From NCBI RefSeq assembly GCF_963855985.1, contig NC_087092.1:14074001-14138000 (forward strand): a stretch of 64,000 bases of DNA, read 5' to 3'. Shown piece after piece: positions 20,720 through 32,637 of this stretch. Both the position numbers and the translations under genes were made by a program. This DNA comes from Ostrinia nubilalis (Eukaryota; Arthropoda; Insecta; Lepidoptera; Crambidae). The notes beneath the pieces are model-generated. The model was not told the DNA's origin. It did no database searches and saw nothing but the letters and a program-made list of their open reading frames with translations. Every line of letters begins with the position of its first letter. The stretch's first letter is position 1.

Positions 20720-22760
20720 AGTATATAAAATATACATATTTAAATTAGTTTTACATGTTGTATCTTGCAAATCTCTGAACTTTCCCAACTTTGTTCAGGT
20801 AGGTTAAGTAGCGTTTATAAAATACGTTGTTGTTAGATTAACTTTGGACTTTGAAACTACGTAGGTACTCGCTGAAGAGATTTACAGAATTATTTTCTTG
20901 AAAGTATGAACATTTTAAACTAGGTAACTCATAAGGTTAAACTTTGCTAAATATACTTTTATATAGCGAAGTTTGAAAATTACTTTCATATTACTCAATA
21001 CAAATGTTTTTCGAGCATCAGGCTGAAATACATTAAAAAATATACTTTTATAAAGAAGCTACAGGATGCTAAACTTGATACGAAAAACGAGTCTTTCAGG
21101 ACAAAGTGGGGACAAGACAATGTTTATTAAAAGTGGAAACTGTAGAGGTAATTTAATCGCACATTTACCGTTACTTTGAAGTATAATACCGATGGAAAAT
21201 AGAAATAGAGGAACATAATGAGGAAGTTCTGAGCTCGCTTAAGTAGCAGATCGCATGGCGCAAGCAATTTCCTTTAGGAGTGCGAACAGCGACATTGGAG
21301 CTTGGTGTGAGACTTAAATGTGACTTTGCTGACGACAATTCTTTTCGATTAGTTTTTTGTTCAGACTTTAATTTGTTGATGATCTTAGGCCGCGTGTTAA
21401 CACATAATATCGAGTTAAATACCTATAATATCGAGTTCGATTTTAGTTTCGTTTGATACTAAGAAATCGACACCTAGAGGTTTAAGATGTAATGGGTGCA
21501 CTAAGATCAGATGCAAAATATCAAAATCTAATTGACAGTTTTCAGATAAGCTCAGTGGTTTCGTCTAGGTCGCCTGGCAAGTGAAATATCGAAAGACCGT
21601 GTCTCTGCCGAAGCAGTCAATGCTATCAAAAGTGATTATTTTACATTATTGTCCAAATAAAATTACGCGTCCCTTCTGCATCATTATTCTGTCCTATGCT
21701 CAACGACAACTTTGCTAATCCATCACATCCGAGTTAATCTGATAAAAATTATACCTTCAAAATGTAGTTAAACTTAGTTCAGACTTTGGGTAAGCTTATA
21801 TTAATCATCTAAAATTCGTCGTTAATCTCAAGATTTTCGGCCTGTTACTAAGCTGAGTTTGGGGGCGAGGTAGGAAGGATGTGTGTCTTAGAAACAAGGC
21901 GAAAACGACACCCAAGCGTATTATTTAGGTACTTCATGTATAATTCCAAGAGGCTCCGTTTTATTGAAAACTTATGCAAGCTAGATGCTCATTTCCACTC
22001 TATATACCTGCTTTGAATATCTCTAGCAGATATAATTGAATTTTCTTTTTATGGCTGGTATCTGGCTATGTTGCCCATGAATATTTACTACGTGGAAGTT
22101 TAAGTTAATTTTTTGTATTCGATATAGGTATATCTCGGCTCCTGAAAAGTATTAAGTAGGCTCGTAAAAATATTAAAACCTGTGTGCAATATTAACCAAA
22201 TTATTCTTTAATATTTTATCTCTTTCATATGAAAAAAGAACTGAAATTTTTGGTTCGTGGATAATGTACGCCGCTTACGTTTCCAACTATCGTAGAAAAA
22301 CGTTTCAGATTTTTTGTAATCGTGCATGCAATGGCACGGTCTAAGCACGCCTAACAATATTAACTTAGTTAAATAGTAATAATAGATAATTGTTTAACGA
22401 TAAAACACTTTTAGAGGTAGGTATATTGCCTGTTTCTAACTCTCTATGCACCACACGCCATTGACATAGTTTTCCCACAAATTATAGATGTGTATCACCC
22501 ACCACCCTGTATAAATCGCTTTCAAATAAATTACTTTGGGACTCACAAGGGGATTGATGAATTCGTTTAATTATCCAGCAATCGTCCTCACCACTACCGA
22601 ATTATTGCTTCCCAGACTTCCCAGTATTGATTTCCTAGATGAACTAAGCAATTTGTGTATTAATTAATTGCAACTTTAGATGAATGGTGGAAATTTTCCA
22701 TTGTAGGTACGATAACGACACATGAAACTAAACACTAGGGTCTTATGGAGTCGTGTAAGA
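20720..22760. other. No recognisable gene in about 2 kb
   Basis: Both strands examined. Frames are short and motif-free, and there are no terminal repeats. It is the longest repeat-poor stretch in this half of the window and may be single-copy. Confidence 0.45.
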
Positions 22761-22761
22761 G

Positions 22762-22811
22762 CGATTTTGCTACAAAAATGTATAGCCTGATGTGCAGTCG
22801 ACTGTACTCTA
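22762..22811 (-). repeat. End of a CACATCAG dispersed repeat
   Basis: TGATGTGCAGTCGACTGTAC preceded by a GCGATTTTGC segment. The same end occurs at 29199-29245 (plus) and 62388-62442 (minus). Confidence 0.6.
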
Positions 22812-22937
22812 CCCACCTACTCATAGTTTCAAATTACTGTTTTCACTACTTTCCACGTAATTTCCAAGCAGCTTAATTTAAATTAACAGATGTTTCTTGA
22901 TTCTCGGAATAATTTTCAATATCTCCTACTGAATGTA

Positions 22938-23144
22938 CAGTCGAGTTCATAAATATATTGGCAGTGTCAATGTTTCAAAATATTGTAGCGCAGTCAATAC
23001 TGCGCTACCGCAACATGTTAATAAGCAGTTTATAATATGATTACATTTTATTGATGTTTGAGTTTGTATTGAAACATATGATCGTTAAAACGCTAGCAAT
23101 ATTTTTAAACATTGGCACTGCCAATAATATTTTGAACACGACTG
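22938..23144. mobile_element. 207-bp Tc1/mariner-type MITE
   Basis: Ends CAGTCGAGTTCA and TGAACACGACTG are inverted and extend through TATTGGCAGTG(T/C)CAATGTTT. TA flanks both ends (22936-22937 and 23145-23146). Non-coding. Confidence 0.8.
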
Positions 23145-23308
23145 TACCTGCCGGTTAGTCGGTATGATGCGGATTATTTACCGCTTAGTGTTCTACCTAA
23201 ATCCGTCTAAAGTACACTTGTATCGAGCCAGATTCTTCGAAACTATAGGAGGTATTAGAAACAGGGTGGCTTACCTGAACTGGGGAGTTCAGATTTTCTA
23301 TGAGGTTC

Positions 23309-23602
23309 TAGGAAAAGTCGGCTTATTCCATTATTCCCCGTTGACAATCCCCGTTAACGCCAATTGAAGCTTATAATGATAGCGTTATATTAGGATTTTA
23401 TTTTTAACGTAATGGGGATTAATAGGAAGGCGCTGGACGCAGGCCGCTACCAACCGGGCAGCATGGAAAGCATTGGGGGAAGCCTATGTTCAGCAGTGGA
23501 CGTCCTAGGGAGATGAGATGATGATGATGATGATGAAGCCCATTGTAAGCTCCAATTGGCGTTAATGGGGATTGTCAACGGGGAATAGTGGAATAAGCCG
23601 AA
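23309..23602. repeat. 58-bp inverted repeats enclosing a LINE tail
   Basis: 23309-23366 and 23545-23602 are near-perfect inverted copies (shared CCCCGTTGACAATCCCC and AACGCCAATT). The interior includes a LINE C-terminal tail on the plus strand (23425-23537) ending in a (GAT)n run. Confidence 0.75.
23425..23537 (+). pseudogene. LINE (RTE-like) reverse transcriptase C-terminal tail
   Basis: Nucleotide text AAGGCGCTGGACGCAGGCC, AACCGGGCAGCATGGAAAG and GAAGCCTATGTTCAGCAGTG encodes the RRWTQA...NRAAWK..GEAYVQQW ending, followed by GATGATGATGATGATGATG. About 30 codons remain. Confidence 0.75.
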
Positions 23603-25184
23603 AGGTCCAGTTTATTGTTGATTTGTATTCGAGTTGTCACTTTCGAGGCGCACGATCGTCGCTGGCAGGTTTGAAGTGGCACGTAAAAGTTACTAAGTTC
23701 GATCAATTCGCGTAAATTGGCCCGCTTGTTGCTAACGAAGTAACGGCCGGCGATATTCGATCACCGGTGCGTAGGCGTCGCTAATTCAATCCGTGTCACT
23801 AACGACAGTCGACACGTTGTACAGTTAAGTTGGGCTGCCCTGTGCTTACACATTCTCGTTTAACGTTCGATTTACTTTTTGATACGCTATTTTACTTATT
23901 AAAAGGTACTTAAGTATAGTGATGTACGAGCAATCTTTATGCGCTATCACGTCTTTACTTCGATTTGAACCGTTAATTCTACGACGAGTGTGGCCGTTTA
24001 TTTGTAATCTGCAATTAAATCTGTCTGTATTATAAGTAGGTACATAACTTAAAAGCTCTAGGAGTTGCCTGAGTTGGGAGTTGTGTAGCAAACAAAATCC
24101 AAAATTAATTTTAAGCGTAAACCTTAACCTTAACGTTACCTATAAGTAAGTAATACAAATAGCGCCCACTTTCATGTGCAGCTCGTTACTTCGACTACAC
24201 GCTACAGAAACTTTACAACTTTTACAACGTCTGAAACGAAGTCATTTACGGCTGAAAATCCCACATTTTGCATGTGTGTGAAGAACGTCGTTATTTTTAA
24301 TTATTATTTCGTGAATATTGCCATAGAAACTAAGGTTTATCTTTGAACACGTAAAACCTAACCATTTCTGACGAAGTGTTAAGTTTATTTAACACACATA
24401 GTCACATAGGTACTAGGTAAGTAAAATGTAAAATTGTGTTAAATAAAACTTCTCATTCCCACTACAGTAATTCTTTCAGCACAGGCTGTAAAAAAACGAA
24501 AGCCTATTGACTCATTTATGAAAATGCCGAATGAATGTATGAATCGGTCCTGTGCCATTTTGTGAATTCAGAAAAATATGTTACGCTCAAACATTTCGGT
24601 AAACAGTGTTCATATAAGCGAGAAAAATACATTATTGCTGCCCAATTACCCACTCAATAGGGCTAATAATAACGAATAACAGATTAATACAATAAGATAT
24701 AAACGTGTATTATTATGTGCCGAGATACATAGACAATAATTCATTTGAATGGACAACACGCATAAGTTGTAATATTAAGTTAAATTATGACTTAATTTAA
24801 AGTTTAGATCACACACATTACACTAGTTTTTATTTCACCTCAATCCATCCAGTATTACCGAAGATAGAGCCTCGAGAAGTTCACGGACTTTTTAAAATTT
24901 TCAAAAATTTCCAATATTCGCGCGTGACGTCACAACATGATTTTGCAGCCCCCGCACGTTAACCCATTTACCACTTTTTGTCTTTTCCAACTAAAATAAA
25001 ATTTTACCTTACTGACATCTGTTGTTAGTTGTCATCGTTCAATCACATTTCAAACTAGGCGCTAAAAAAGTAACCATTATTATGCCACCTATTGCCAATT
25101 TTGTGCAATATGAAGCCATTTTTACATTTATGCACTTAAATATAAATTTTCTGGAAAAATAACCAAGTTTGTCTCTGTGCTCAA
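23603..25184. other. No recognisable gene; CpG-richer patch at 23630-23830
   Basis: The 23630-23830 patch is noticeably richer in CG dinucleotides than its surroundings. The rest is AT-rich. No splice-bounded frame with protein-like composition was found. Confidence 0.4.
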
Positions 25185-25630
25185 TAACGAGTAAATAGTC
25201 CAGTTATTTGTTAATTTTACTTGGAAAGCTTTCCGGAATTTTTGAAAATTAGTAAATAAATAGATTTCGCTATGTTCTTTCCGAATTTTGTGACCTCGTT
25301 TATAGCCGCGCGCGCGCCCGCCTTATTGAAAAAAAAACCGCCTTAAAAAAGGTTTTTGACAACTACTTTTTTCATTTTATAATTTTTGGAACATAGACAA
25401 GCTAAGAAGCTTTGATAAATGTGATAAATTTCATGTAATGTAAGTTAAATAGATTTAGAGTTGTGAAACAGTCAAATTAATGTACCTGCTAAATTGCGAG
25501 TTCTTTTTTCTTTGATCATGGCAGGACACTCTGCCGGGTGTCCTAAATATGCTGAAGTATAAAAAAATTCGCGTTGCTGAAGTATACATTTTTTTTGTCT
25601 TGTTTGTTTCTACATTACATAATTATTGTA

Positions 25631-25960
25631 TCCTACTAATATTATAAGTAAATGCGAAAGTTTGGATGTCTGGAAGTTTAAAATAAAGTGAAGTAATGTT
25701 TATTTCTCACCAACATAACAGATAATATTATGATAACAAACAATCAGGAAAAACAAAAAGTAAGAATGTTGGTGGGTTGATACCTGAACTAGGAAAATTC
25801 CTGTCTCAGGTTTGTTACTCTTTCACGCAAAAAGTACTTAACGGATTTTGTTGAAACTGTACAATATTATTGTTTGTAACCCAGATCAACATAAAGGCTA
25901 TAATTTATGCCGATCTGTGACACTAAATTTCACGCGGGTGAAGCCGCAGGCAAAAGCTAG
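25631..25960 (+). mobile_element. Short non-autonomous Helitron with an internal insertion
   Basis: Starts TCCTACTAATATTATAAG, includes TACTCTTTCACGCAAAAAGT, GGCTATAATTTATGCCGATC and ends GAAGCCGCAGGCAAAAGCTAG. About 130 bp at 25675-25805, including AAAATAAAGTGAAGTAATG, is not part of the usual repeat and appears inserted. A fragment of the same family lies at 30985-31075. Confidence 0.8.
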
Positions 25961-25976
25961 TCGTGAAATAAATAGG

Positions 25977-26400
25977 AAAGTTTAAGGTTCTGAAACGTGG
26001 TCGCTTACTATGGGCCTCATAAGAAGGCTCAAGGTCATCCGAAGGGTGATGGAGCGGGCTATGCTCGGGGTTTCCCTGCGTGATCGAATCAGAAATGAGG
26101 AGATCCGCAGGAGAACCAAAGTGACCGACATAGCACGCAGAATTGCTAAAATCAAGTGGCAGTGGGCGGGACACATAGCTCGTAGAGACGATGGCCAATG
26201 GGGCAGAAAATTTCTTGAGTGGCGACCACGGGCTGGAAGACGTAGCGTGGGCATGCCTCCTACTAGGTGGACCGACGATCTGGTAAAGGTCGCGGGAAGA
26301 ACCTGAATGCGGGCAGCGCAGGACTGTTCATTATGAAAAACCTATGGAAAACCCAAAGGATTCACGCCTTTGTCCAGCAGTGAACGTCATTTGGCTGTAA
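25977..26400 (+). pseudogene. LINE (RTE-like) reverse transcriptase C-terminal part with two TGG-to-TGA stops
   Basis: Reading from about 25986: GSETWSLT, then RRLKVIRRVMERAMLGVSLR, IKWQWAGHIARRD, FLEWRPRAG and TRWTDDLVKVAGR. The frame stops at 26304-26306 and again about 11 codons on, then resumes in the same phase (MRAAQDC...). At both stops the family has Trp, so each is most simply a TGG-to-TGA change. This is the longest LINE coding remnant in the window, about 110 codons before the first stop. Catalytic reverse transcriptase motifs are upstream of the truncation and absent. Confidence 0.85.
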
Positions 26401-26605
26401 CGACGAAATAGGAAAGAATGTAACTATCAAAAATCTTCTCTAAGGCAGCATTTTTCCAATTTCGCAACGAGCGCGGCAATCACACTTAACTAACAGACTA
26501 ACAGAGAGCATAGCGAAATCTATTTTAATCACCAATTTTCAAAACTCCCGGAACACTTTCCAGGTAACCACGTTAATTTGTATCAAACGACTGGACTATA
26601 ATTTA

Positions 26606-29195
26606 ATTGATATAAAAATTTGGGTACATCTTCTCAAAAACAAAAGAACTGGTGCTAAAAGGGTTAAGTGACGTTTTGACATTTGTAGAGGGCCTTGTAG
26701 AAGGGGAGGCTATGGTGCTGAATGTGGATTAACTAGAGTGTCATAGTAACTTATTAGACTGCTAAGCTTGATGATAAAAAGAAAAATATTTTATTCAATG
26801 TACATAGTCTGGTCATAAGTTCTGTCATATGATAATAACTTTTGAATTTTGAATGAAGGTTTCAAAAACATTTTTTACTGGATTAGAATTAAAAAGAAAA
26901 AATGTGCGATAGTTCGAATTTTATTGTATGTGTAGTGGACGCATAAAGAAGTCAGAACTGCAGTTGGTTATCTTTTCATTAAATGATAGGTATAGGTGTA
27001 CCAGAATCTCATGGTAAACAAAAATATTGGAAAAGTGTGTCTTTCATATGGCAAATGTCTATGGATTTATTGTCACCTGTCAAAGTAAATCAAGTGAACT
27101 GTCAGTCGCTGCAGAAATTTTGTAATCTCTTCATGCCTATTTGTTATTTTTGTGAAAAAGTCGAAAAAGCTCAAGCAAGTCATATTGTTTTCAATGTGTA
27201 TTGTAAAATAAGGCATAATTCAAAGTCAATCTTTGATTTTAAAGCGCGTCGTTGAATTGACAGTAAGTTGGAGTGAAATTGGATACATTTAGTTTATTAC
27301 CTAACTGCGTCAGAAGGGTTTTTTTAAATATTATTCTTATAATAGCTGCTTTATCGGGGGTTTTAGGTGTACCTCACAAATTGGTGCAGAGGAATGGTGA
27401 AAATGTTATGACCATGTAAATAAAATTGAAAAAGATTTCATCAAGTAAGATGTAAGATAGAATAATTAAAATGGTGGAAGAGCAATTTATAATAAATACC
27501 TCTTTATCTTGATCATCTATTGAAGAAAAGTGGAATCCTTGGAATCGTTTTCTAGTTCTGAATGAAGTGATTAGTTATAAGTATGATACATAATAAAATT
27601 AGTTATATAAAGTAATATACGATTTACTTATTTTTCAAGACATTTTCCTATTATTATTACTGACGGGATTGCTACCATGTACCTTAGTTTTGAGTTTCCA
27701 ATATTTCGGCACTGTTGCAAGCGCCATGGTCACGAAGTAACTGAAGAAATTAAAACCAGACATCGTTCAGACGTGCGTTCAAAAGACCTGAGATTTAAAA
27801 AAATCCCACGTTTTGTTTTACAGTAAGCGAAAAAAAAGTGACTTGAAAATGGAATACAAAATGATAAGGTATGGTAAATGATAAGTCTTTATCAATGAAG
27901 AAGCAGAAGTTCAATTTCATGTGTCCTCCATCTAGGCTAGTTTCCATCGTCACTCAAAGTTTGGCTGCGGTCTCAAATTTGGGCTTAATTGAGGTATTTT
28001 TTGGGCGAGAGGCATAGGAACTAATGCCGTTTTATATCAAAAATTCATACTTAGAGGTAATCAACCAGGTACAAAGTATTTCCTTGTATGTTAGTCTGCC
28101 ACTCTTTAGTAAGTCCCGAAATTCCCGCTTCGGCTCCCCTACTAACCATTCTAACCATTGTACACAGATAATATCTTACATGCTGCTTTTCATGTTACTA
28201 CGTCACATTTTTAAAATCCGCGCGGAAAATCGCTACTAGCGGAAGAGCGCACTTTGAGCTTGAATATTTCAGTCATTTTTAAAGATATCAAAAAAGTAAA
28301 AATACAGTATTCATTCTAATTTTTTGTAGTTTTTTTTGGCATCTTCAACAAAAATTGTGCGCCATGTCGAAGTGTCGGATCAATTTTCCTCGAAACGTGC
28401 GAAATAAACGTTCTTACTATGTATAGGAAACAATTTATCGGAAATATTAAGTATAATAAAGTAGTAACAATAGTGCGATACTTATTAAGTAGTAGTTTTT
28501 GTGTAGTAGTAGGCTGAAAGATGTAAATACTAACTTAGAGCCGAAAGCGTAACAATAACAAACGACTTAGTTTTGATTAGTATTTTTTAATTTCCCGAGT
28601 TTATTCGTATCTAAATAATTATAATCTAATTTGTGCTTAATATCTCAAGACAATAGCATATCAAACTTGAAACTTAGACGGAAAAAAAATATATTATTAA
28701 GCTCAGTTTATTTCGGCAGGATGTAGGTTACTTTAAATAAACAATAAGAACAAACGGAACTGAATTAAAAATTGAAGATTATCGCGTTCTAAGCTTCCAA
28801 GAAAACTCAAGGTTTTTCTAAAGATTGTATTTTATTCCGTAACTTCCTTAGTTGAAAGCATAAACTGAAGACTTATAATTTTCTTACTTTATTTTTTAAA
28901 TAGAAGAATTGCTTAATTCGGTCATACAAGTATTATGATAAATTTTTTTTCATAGATGATTTTTGGGAGTACGTCATCCCTTAAAATTATTACCTAACAA
29001 AGATTTTTCGAGGCAGGTCGGTAAAAATGGATTGACGTTAGACGCTGGAGGATCAAGATGAAAATTAAATATTCTCCAACCTCAGTAATGGTAATTCAAT
29101 TTGTACGTTGAACATAATTTTAAAAATGATGAAACGGTTCATCGCGAAATGGAACCTTATGGGACTAAAAATACTGAATATTTAATGGAATAGCT
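26606..29195. other. No recognisable gene in about 2.6 kb
   Basis: Several frames of 70-90 codons (for example 26983-27255, +) have no recognisable domain and low-complexity composition. I do not support any as a gene. Confidence 0.4.
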
Positions 29196-29198
29196 ACA

Positions 29199-29297
29199 GT
29201 CAACAGCACATCAGACTGCAGAATTTTATTGCAAAATCGCCTCTATGATAACTACATCAGATGCCACCGTGTTAACCTTGATGTGCAGTAGTCTACC
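29199..29297. repeat. Short inverted-end repeat (CACATCAG family)
   Basis: Left ACAGTCAACAGCACATCAGA and right TTGATGTGCAGTAGTCTACC are imperfect inverted copies. The left end matches the repeats at 22762 and 62388. Confidence 0.55.
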
Positions 29298-29597
29298 TCA
29301 CCTAGGTACACTTCCTGCTGGCGTGGCGATTTGCCAGCGCCTTTGGAAGTCTTATCTGCAAAATCCTGATTAAAATCGCCAGTTGGCAAACCGCTTGGCG
29401 GTAGGAATGAAAACAAAAAGTAAGTAGGTACCTATGGGTAATTACTTAGTTGCCAATATCAGAAACCACCTTTTTTTCATTTTTTTTCAAGCGAGGAAAA
29501 TGTTTTGCGCACCGTCGCGTCACGTCCGTCAGAAACCACCTAAGTACTAAGTACTCATAAAAGATTTACTTTTGTTTATCATGTTTATTGTATGTAT

Positions 29598-29715
29598 GTC
29601 ATCATCATCATCATCATCATTATTTCAGCCATAGGACGTCCACTGCTGAACATAGGCCTCCCCAAATGATTTCCACATTGGCCGGTTAGTGGCGGCCATT
29701 GTGGTTGTATGGATG
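29598..29715 (-). pseudogene. LINE (RTE-like) 3' tail
   Basis: The plus strand shows a (CATCAT)n run, then TTTCAGCCATAGGACGTCCA, CTGCTGAACATAGGCCTCC and ACATTGGCCGGTTAGTGGCG, the complement of the EAYVQQW-stop ending and 3' tail. About 30 codons remain. Confidence 0.78.
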
Positions 29716-30424
29716 TGTTGTTCCCTAATCGATTTTCTTCAATAAGACAATGTTTTCCTAAGCCATACATTGTTATAGTATAGGTAAGTTATTTATGGTT
29801 AGCTTAATATTTAAATTCATTGAATATTCACGACAGAGACGGATATGATTTAAACACAAACATTGCTCTCGGCAAGATATTTTATTAAGAGACATGATAA
29901 CACGCCTGGGGGCTCTGTCAACAAAGTGGTTGAAACGCGATGGGAACCACGGGCAAGTATCGTTACTAACTGGTTAGTATTTAATTTCATTCTTACTATT
30001 TATATTTACAAGCAATAAACGTATGTTTGTTATCGCGTAACAAAAACAGTTCGAAGGATATCAATATACAATGCTTAGGTTTATGTTGACGAAATATCGC
30101 TCTAGGTCTTATTTTTATTTGTGTATTCACGGTAGGGTTTCTGCTCGAGCTTTCTCGAACTCGAGAAAACTCGGGAAATTTGGCTTCATTCGAGACGAGA
30201 AAAAAATTACCGAAGCTCGAGAATTCTCGAGTTTCGATTTTGAAGCTTTAATATTCTTGAAAGCCTATTTTCTTAGACAAACGTTAGTTTTTAATTATTT
30301 AATAGGTTAACGTTGCTTTAAGACTGGCCTAGTCTTTCCTTTTTTAACTGATTTGATTTGCAAGTAATGATCTCAATCGAAACTAAGGCTAATAATGTTC
30401 ACCAACGAGTATGCTATATTTATT
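29716..30424. other. No recognisable gene; TCGAG-rich patch at 30142-30241
   Basis: The patch contains seven or more TCGAG/CTCGA motifs and a perfect 16-bp palindrome CTCGAGAATTCTCGAG (30226-30241). Confidence 0.5.
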
Positions 30425-30632
30425 ACTAGCTTTCCACGCGTGGAATTTTGTCTGTCACAGAAAAACTTTATCGCACACGTCCCTGTTTCAAAAACCGGGA
30501 TAAAAACTATCCTATGTCCTTTCCCAGGACCCAAACTATCTCTATGCCAAACATCAAAATCGGTTCAGTGGCTTAGGCGTGAAAGCGAGACAGACAGACA
30601 GACAGAGTTACTTTCGCATTTATAATATTAGT
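30425..30632 (-). mobile_element. Short non-autonomous Helitron, minus orientation
   Basis: The plus strand starts ACTAGCTTTCCACGCGTGG (complement of the 3' end) and ends with a (GACA)n run and GCATTTATAATATTAGTA. It is related to 2971-3201 but diverged (about 20 bp shorter, with scattered changes). Confidence 0.82.
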
Positions 30633-30984
30633 ATAGAGTATAGATGTATGTTTAACTGTGACTGATTTAAAAACTGAATTTGTTAACTGTCTGTTAGGTT
30701 AGGTACTCGTGCCTCCTCGTAAAATTTATTCAAGTCGTATATCTTTAAGATATTTAAACATTTATTAGTTATATTTAAAAGTTTTTTTGGTTTATAAAAA
30801 AAAAAATTCGTAATTTTGCTTTTTAGACTTGTGTTCTTTGGAAAACAAGTGATTCAATTGTTGTGAATTTTATTTTTTGTTTATTTGCTTACCAAAATAA
30901 GTGGTACTAAATTCTAATATTGATTGTTGAGCAATAATATTAGATTAAAAAACCTGTGTTTTTATTAAATTTCAACCGATTTCA

Positions 30985-31075
30985 GTAGTTTGTTTATAAC
31001 CCAGATTATCATATAGGCTATAATTTATGCCGATCTGTGACACTAAATTTCACGAGAGTGAAGCCGCGGGCAAAA
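30985..31075 (+). repeat. Helitron 3' fragment
   Basis: TAACCCAGATTATCATATAGG, TTATGCCGATCTGTGACAC and GTGAAGCCGCGGGCAAAA match the 3' half of the 25631-25960 element. The terminal CTAGT is missing. Confidence 0.7.
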
Positions 31076-32087
31076 TGTTTTCATAAATTCTCCTGGAAAT
31101 TTAATGTTGTGATGGCGACTAACATTTTGATAATACTGAAAGTACCTACGACTAAGGTAGGTACGTAAGATTTCTGTGACCACCAACGGTACCTAAGCAT
31201 TCCACTGATTTACGGAGGACAATTCGGCATTTCAAGCTGATCATTGCAGAATCATAAGTGAATGTAAGTTAAAAGACCAACATCAAATTTTTCTCGTTTA
31301 AACCACATTTAAACTGTAAGGAAAATATAATAAGTTCTCCTTGAATGTCTCACCACCACTTTGCGCGGATTTCCGGCGCCGACTCATCGCTTCAGGAACA
31401 TCCTCGCGCAACTTCCGCCTTCTGTCAGTCCATCAATAGGTAAAAAATATTAACAAAAATAAAGTAAGTTGTATGTTGCCGGGCGCAGACACGTGGCAGG
31501 ATGTTCTTAGAAAGTTTTACTTTGCAATTACGACTTTCCATTCCCGTTTCGCAGATCCAAAGTGATATTTTTTTGTAAAGATAGCGCACATAATGGACTA
31601 CAGTTTTGTTAATAATGAGGTGAGCACTTAATCACCTTACAAATACACAAAGTTTTTGTGCATCTTCACTAATATCTTGTCACGTACCAGTGACCGGAAG
31701 AATTTGTAGTTAAATTAAAAACTGTGAATGTTGGTTATGGTTTTTCATTCAGGATTTCCAAAAAAACAGGTTTAGGTTAGGTTAGGCTCTATAATTCGTA
31801 ACTTGAAAATTAGTTACGAAGCTTTTGTTTCATAATGCGAAAATATTTTCAGCTAAGCTACGCCATTATTATGTTAGAACTTGATAAAGGTTGTGATTAT
31901 AAATTGATGACAATCCACCGCAATCTAGCGTAGACATGGCGATGAGTGATAGAGGTGTGGATAGCGGTCCCTCGTTACAGATAAAGCGTATTTGTCAGTG
32001 TCGCACGATTCGAGATGCGGTAATAAAGTAACTAGGACAGCCAATACGTTGAGAACAACGTGATTGTGTAGTCTGGTCCGCGAGCAC
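31076..32087. other. No recognisable gene; short TTAGG run
   Basis: Contains three perfect TTAGG units at 31772-31786, the insect telomere motif, but far too short to be a telomeric tract. Otherwise unrecognised. Confidence 0.45.
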
Positions 32088-32300
32088 GTAGGTGCAGTCC
32101 TGTTGTCCCCCCTGCTTGGCCCCCCTGGGGGAGCCAACAGGATTTTGAAATCCTGTTGTCCCCCCTGGCTAGGGGAGACAACAGGACTAGATTTTTAATC
32201 AATGATTTGAGGACTGTTGTCCCCCCTGGCAAACATTAGTCATATATTTTTACAACATAATTTATGAAAGACTGAATACTTGACTGAATGCCAAATTACC
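32088..32300 (+). repeat. Left arm of an inverted repeat rich in TGTTGTCCCCCC
   Basis: Starts GTGCAGTCCTGTTGTCCCCC. The motif CTGTTGTCCCCCCTG recurs three times, and AACAGGATTTTGAAATCCTG forms a small hairpin. An inverted copy, over 95% identical by eye for about 140 bp and weaker beyond, lies at 40190-40396. The pair brackets the retrotransposon and two Helitron fragments. Confidence 0.8.
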
Positions 32301-32399
32301 AAACTGAATACCCAAAGGTTTGTCAAATAATAATAATTACCTTTTTATAACGAAAATAAAAAAAAACATAAGGTGTTGGTTCCGGTACTAACACCTACA

Positions 32400-32574
32400 A
32401 ACTTGAAAGGCAGGTAAGTTCCTTATAGGGTATAGACATCCGCTATGAACGGATTTTATTTATTTATTTAAGGATAGGAAATAAATATACGAAGGATATA
32501 ATAGGATTTTATGGAATTTCACACATAAGGGGGTTAAACGGACTCCACGCATACAAAGTCACGGGCGGCCGCTA
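32400..32574 (+). repeat. Helitron-like 3' fragment
   Basis: Ends CACGGGCGGCCGCTAGT, the same 3' end as the 14071-17535 repeat (GCGGGCGGCCGCTAGT). It includes AACTTGAAAGGCAGGTAAG and a (TTTA)n run. Confidence 0.6.
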
Positions 32575-32637
32575 GTTGAATCACTGAGCAAGTAATTTGT
32601 ATATTAAGATTAATTGAAAATTATGCAGTTTTAGCAT

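Larger units (their letters stand above)
25185..26605. repeat. Diverged inverted arms enclosing a Helitron and a LINE tail
   Basis: About 25185-25280 and 26500-26605 are inverted relatives: ATAGCGAAATCTATTT, AATTTTCAAAA, CCGGAA..CTTTCC and ACTGGACTAT are shared in order. Identity is clearly lower than in the other foldbacks, so this is probably an old element. The interior has a Helitron (25631-25960) and a LINE tail (25977-26400). Confidence 0.55.

Noticed and set aside
20357..20788. 143-codon open frame on the minus strand
   Set aside because: About 185 bp of it is a Helitron (20534-20719), and the rest has no motif. The frame is a by-product of the repeat.
31772..31786. Telomeric tract
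   Set aside because: Only 15 bp of TTAGG in the middle of the window with ordinary sequence on both sides.
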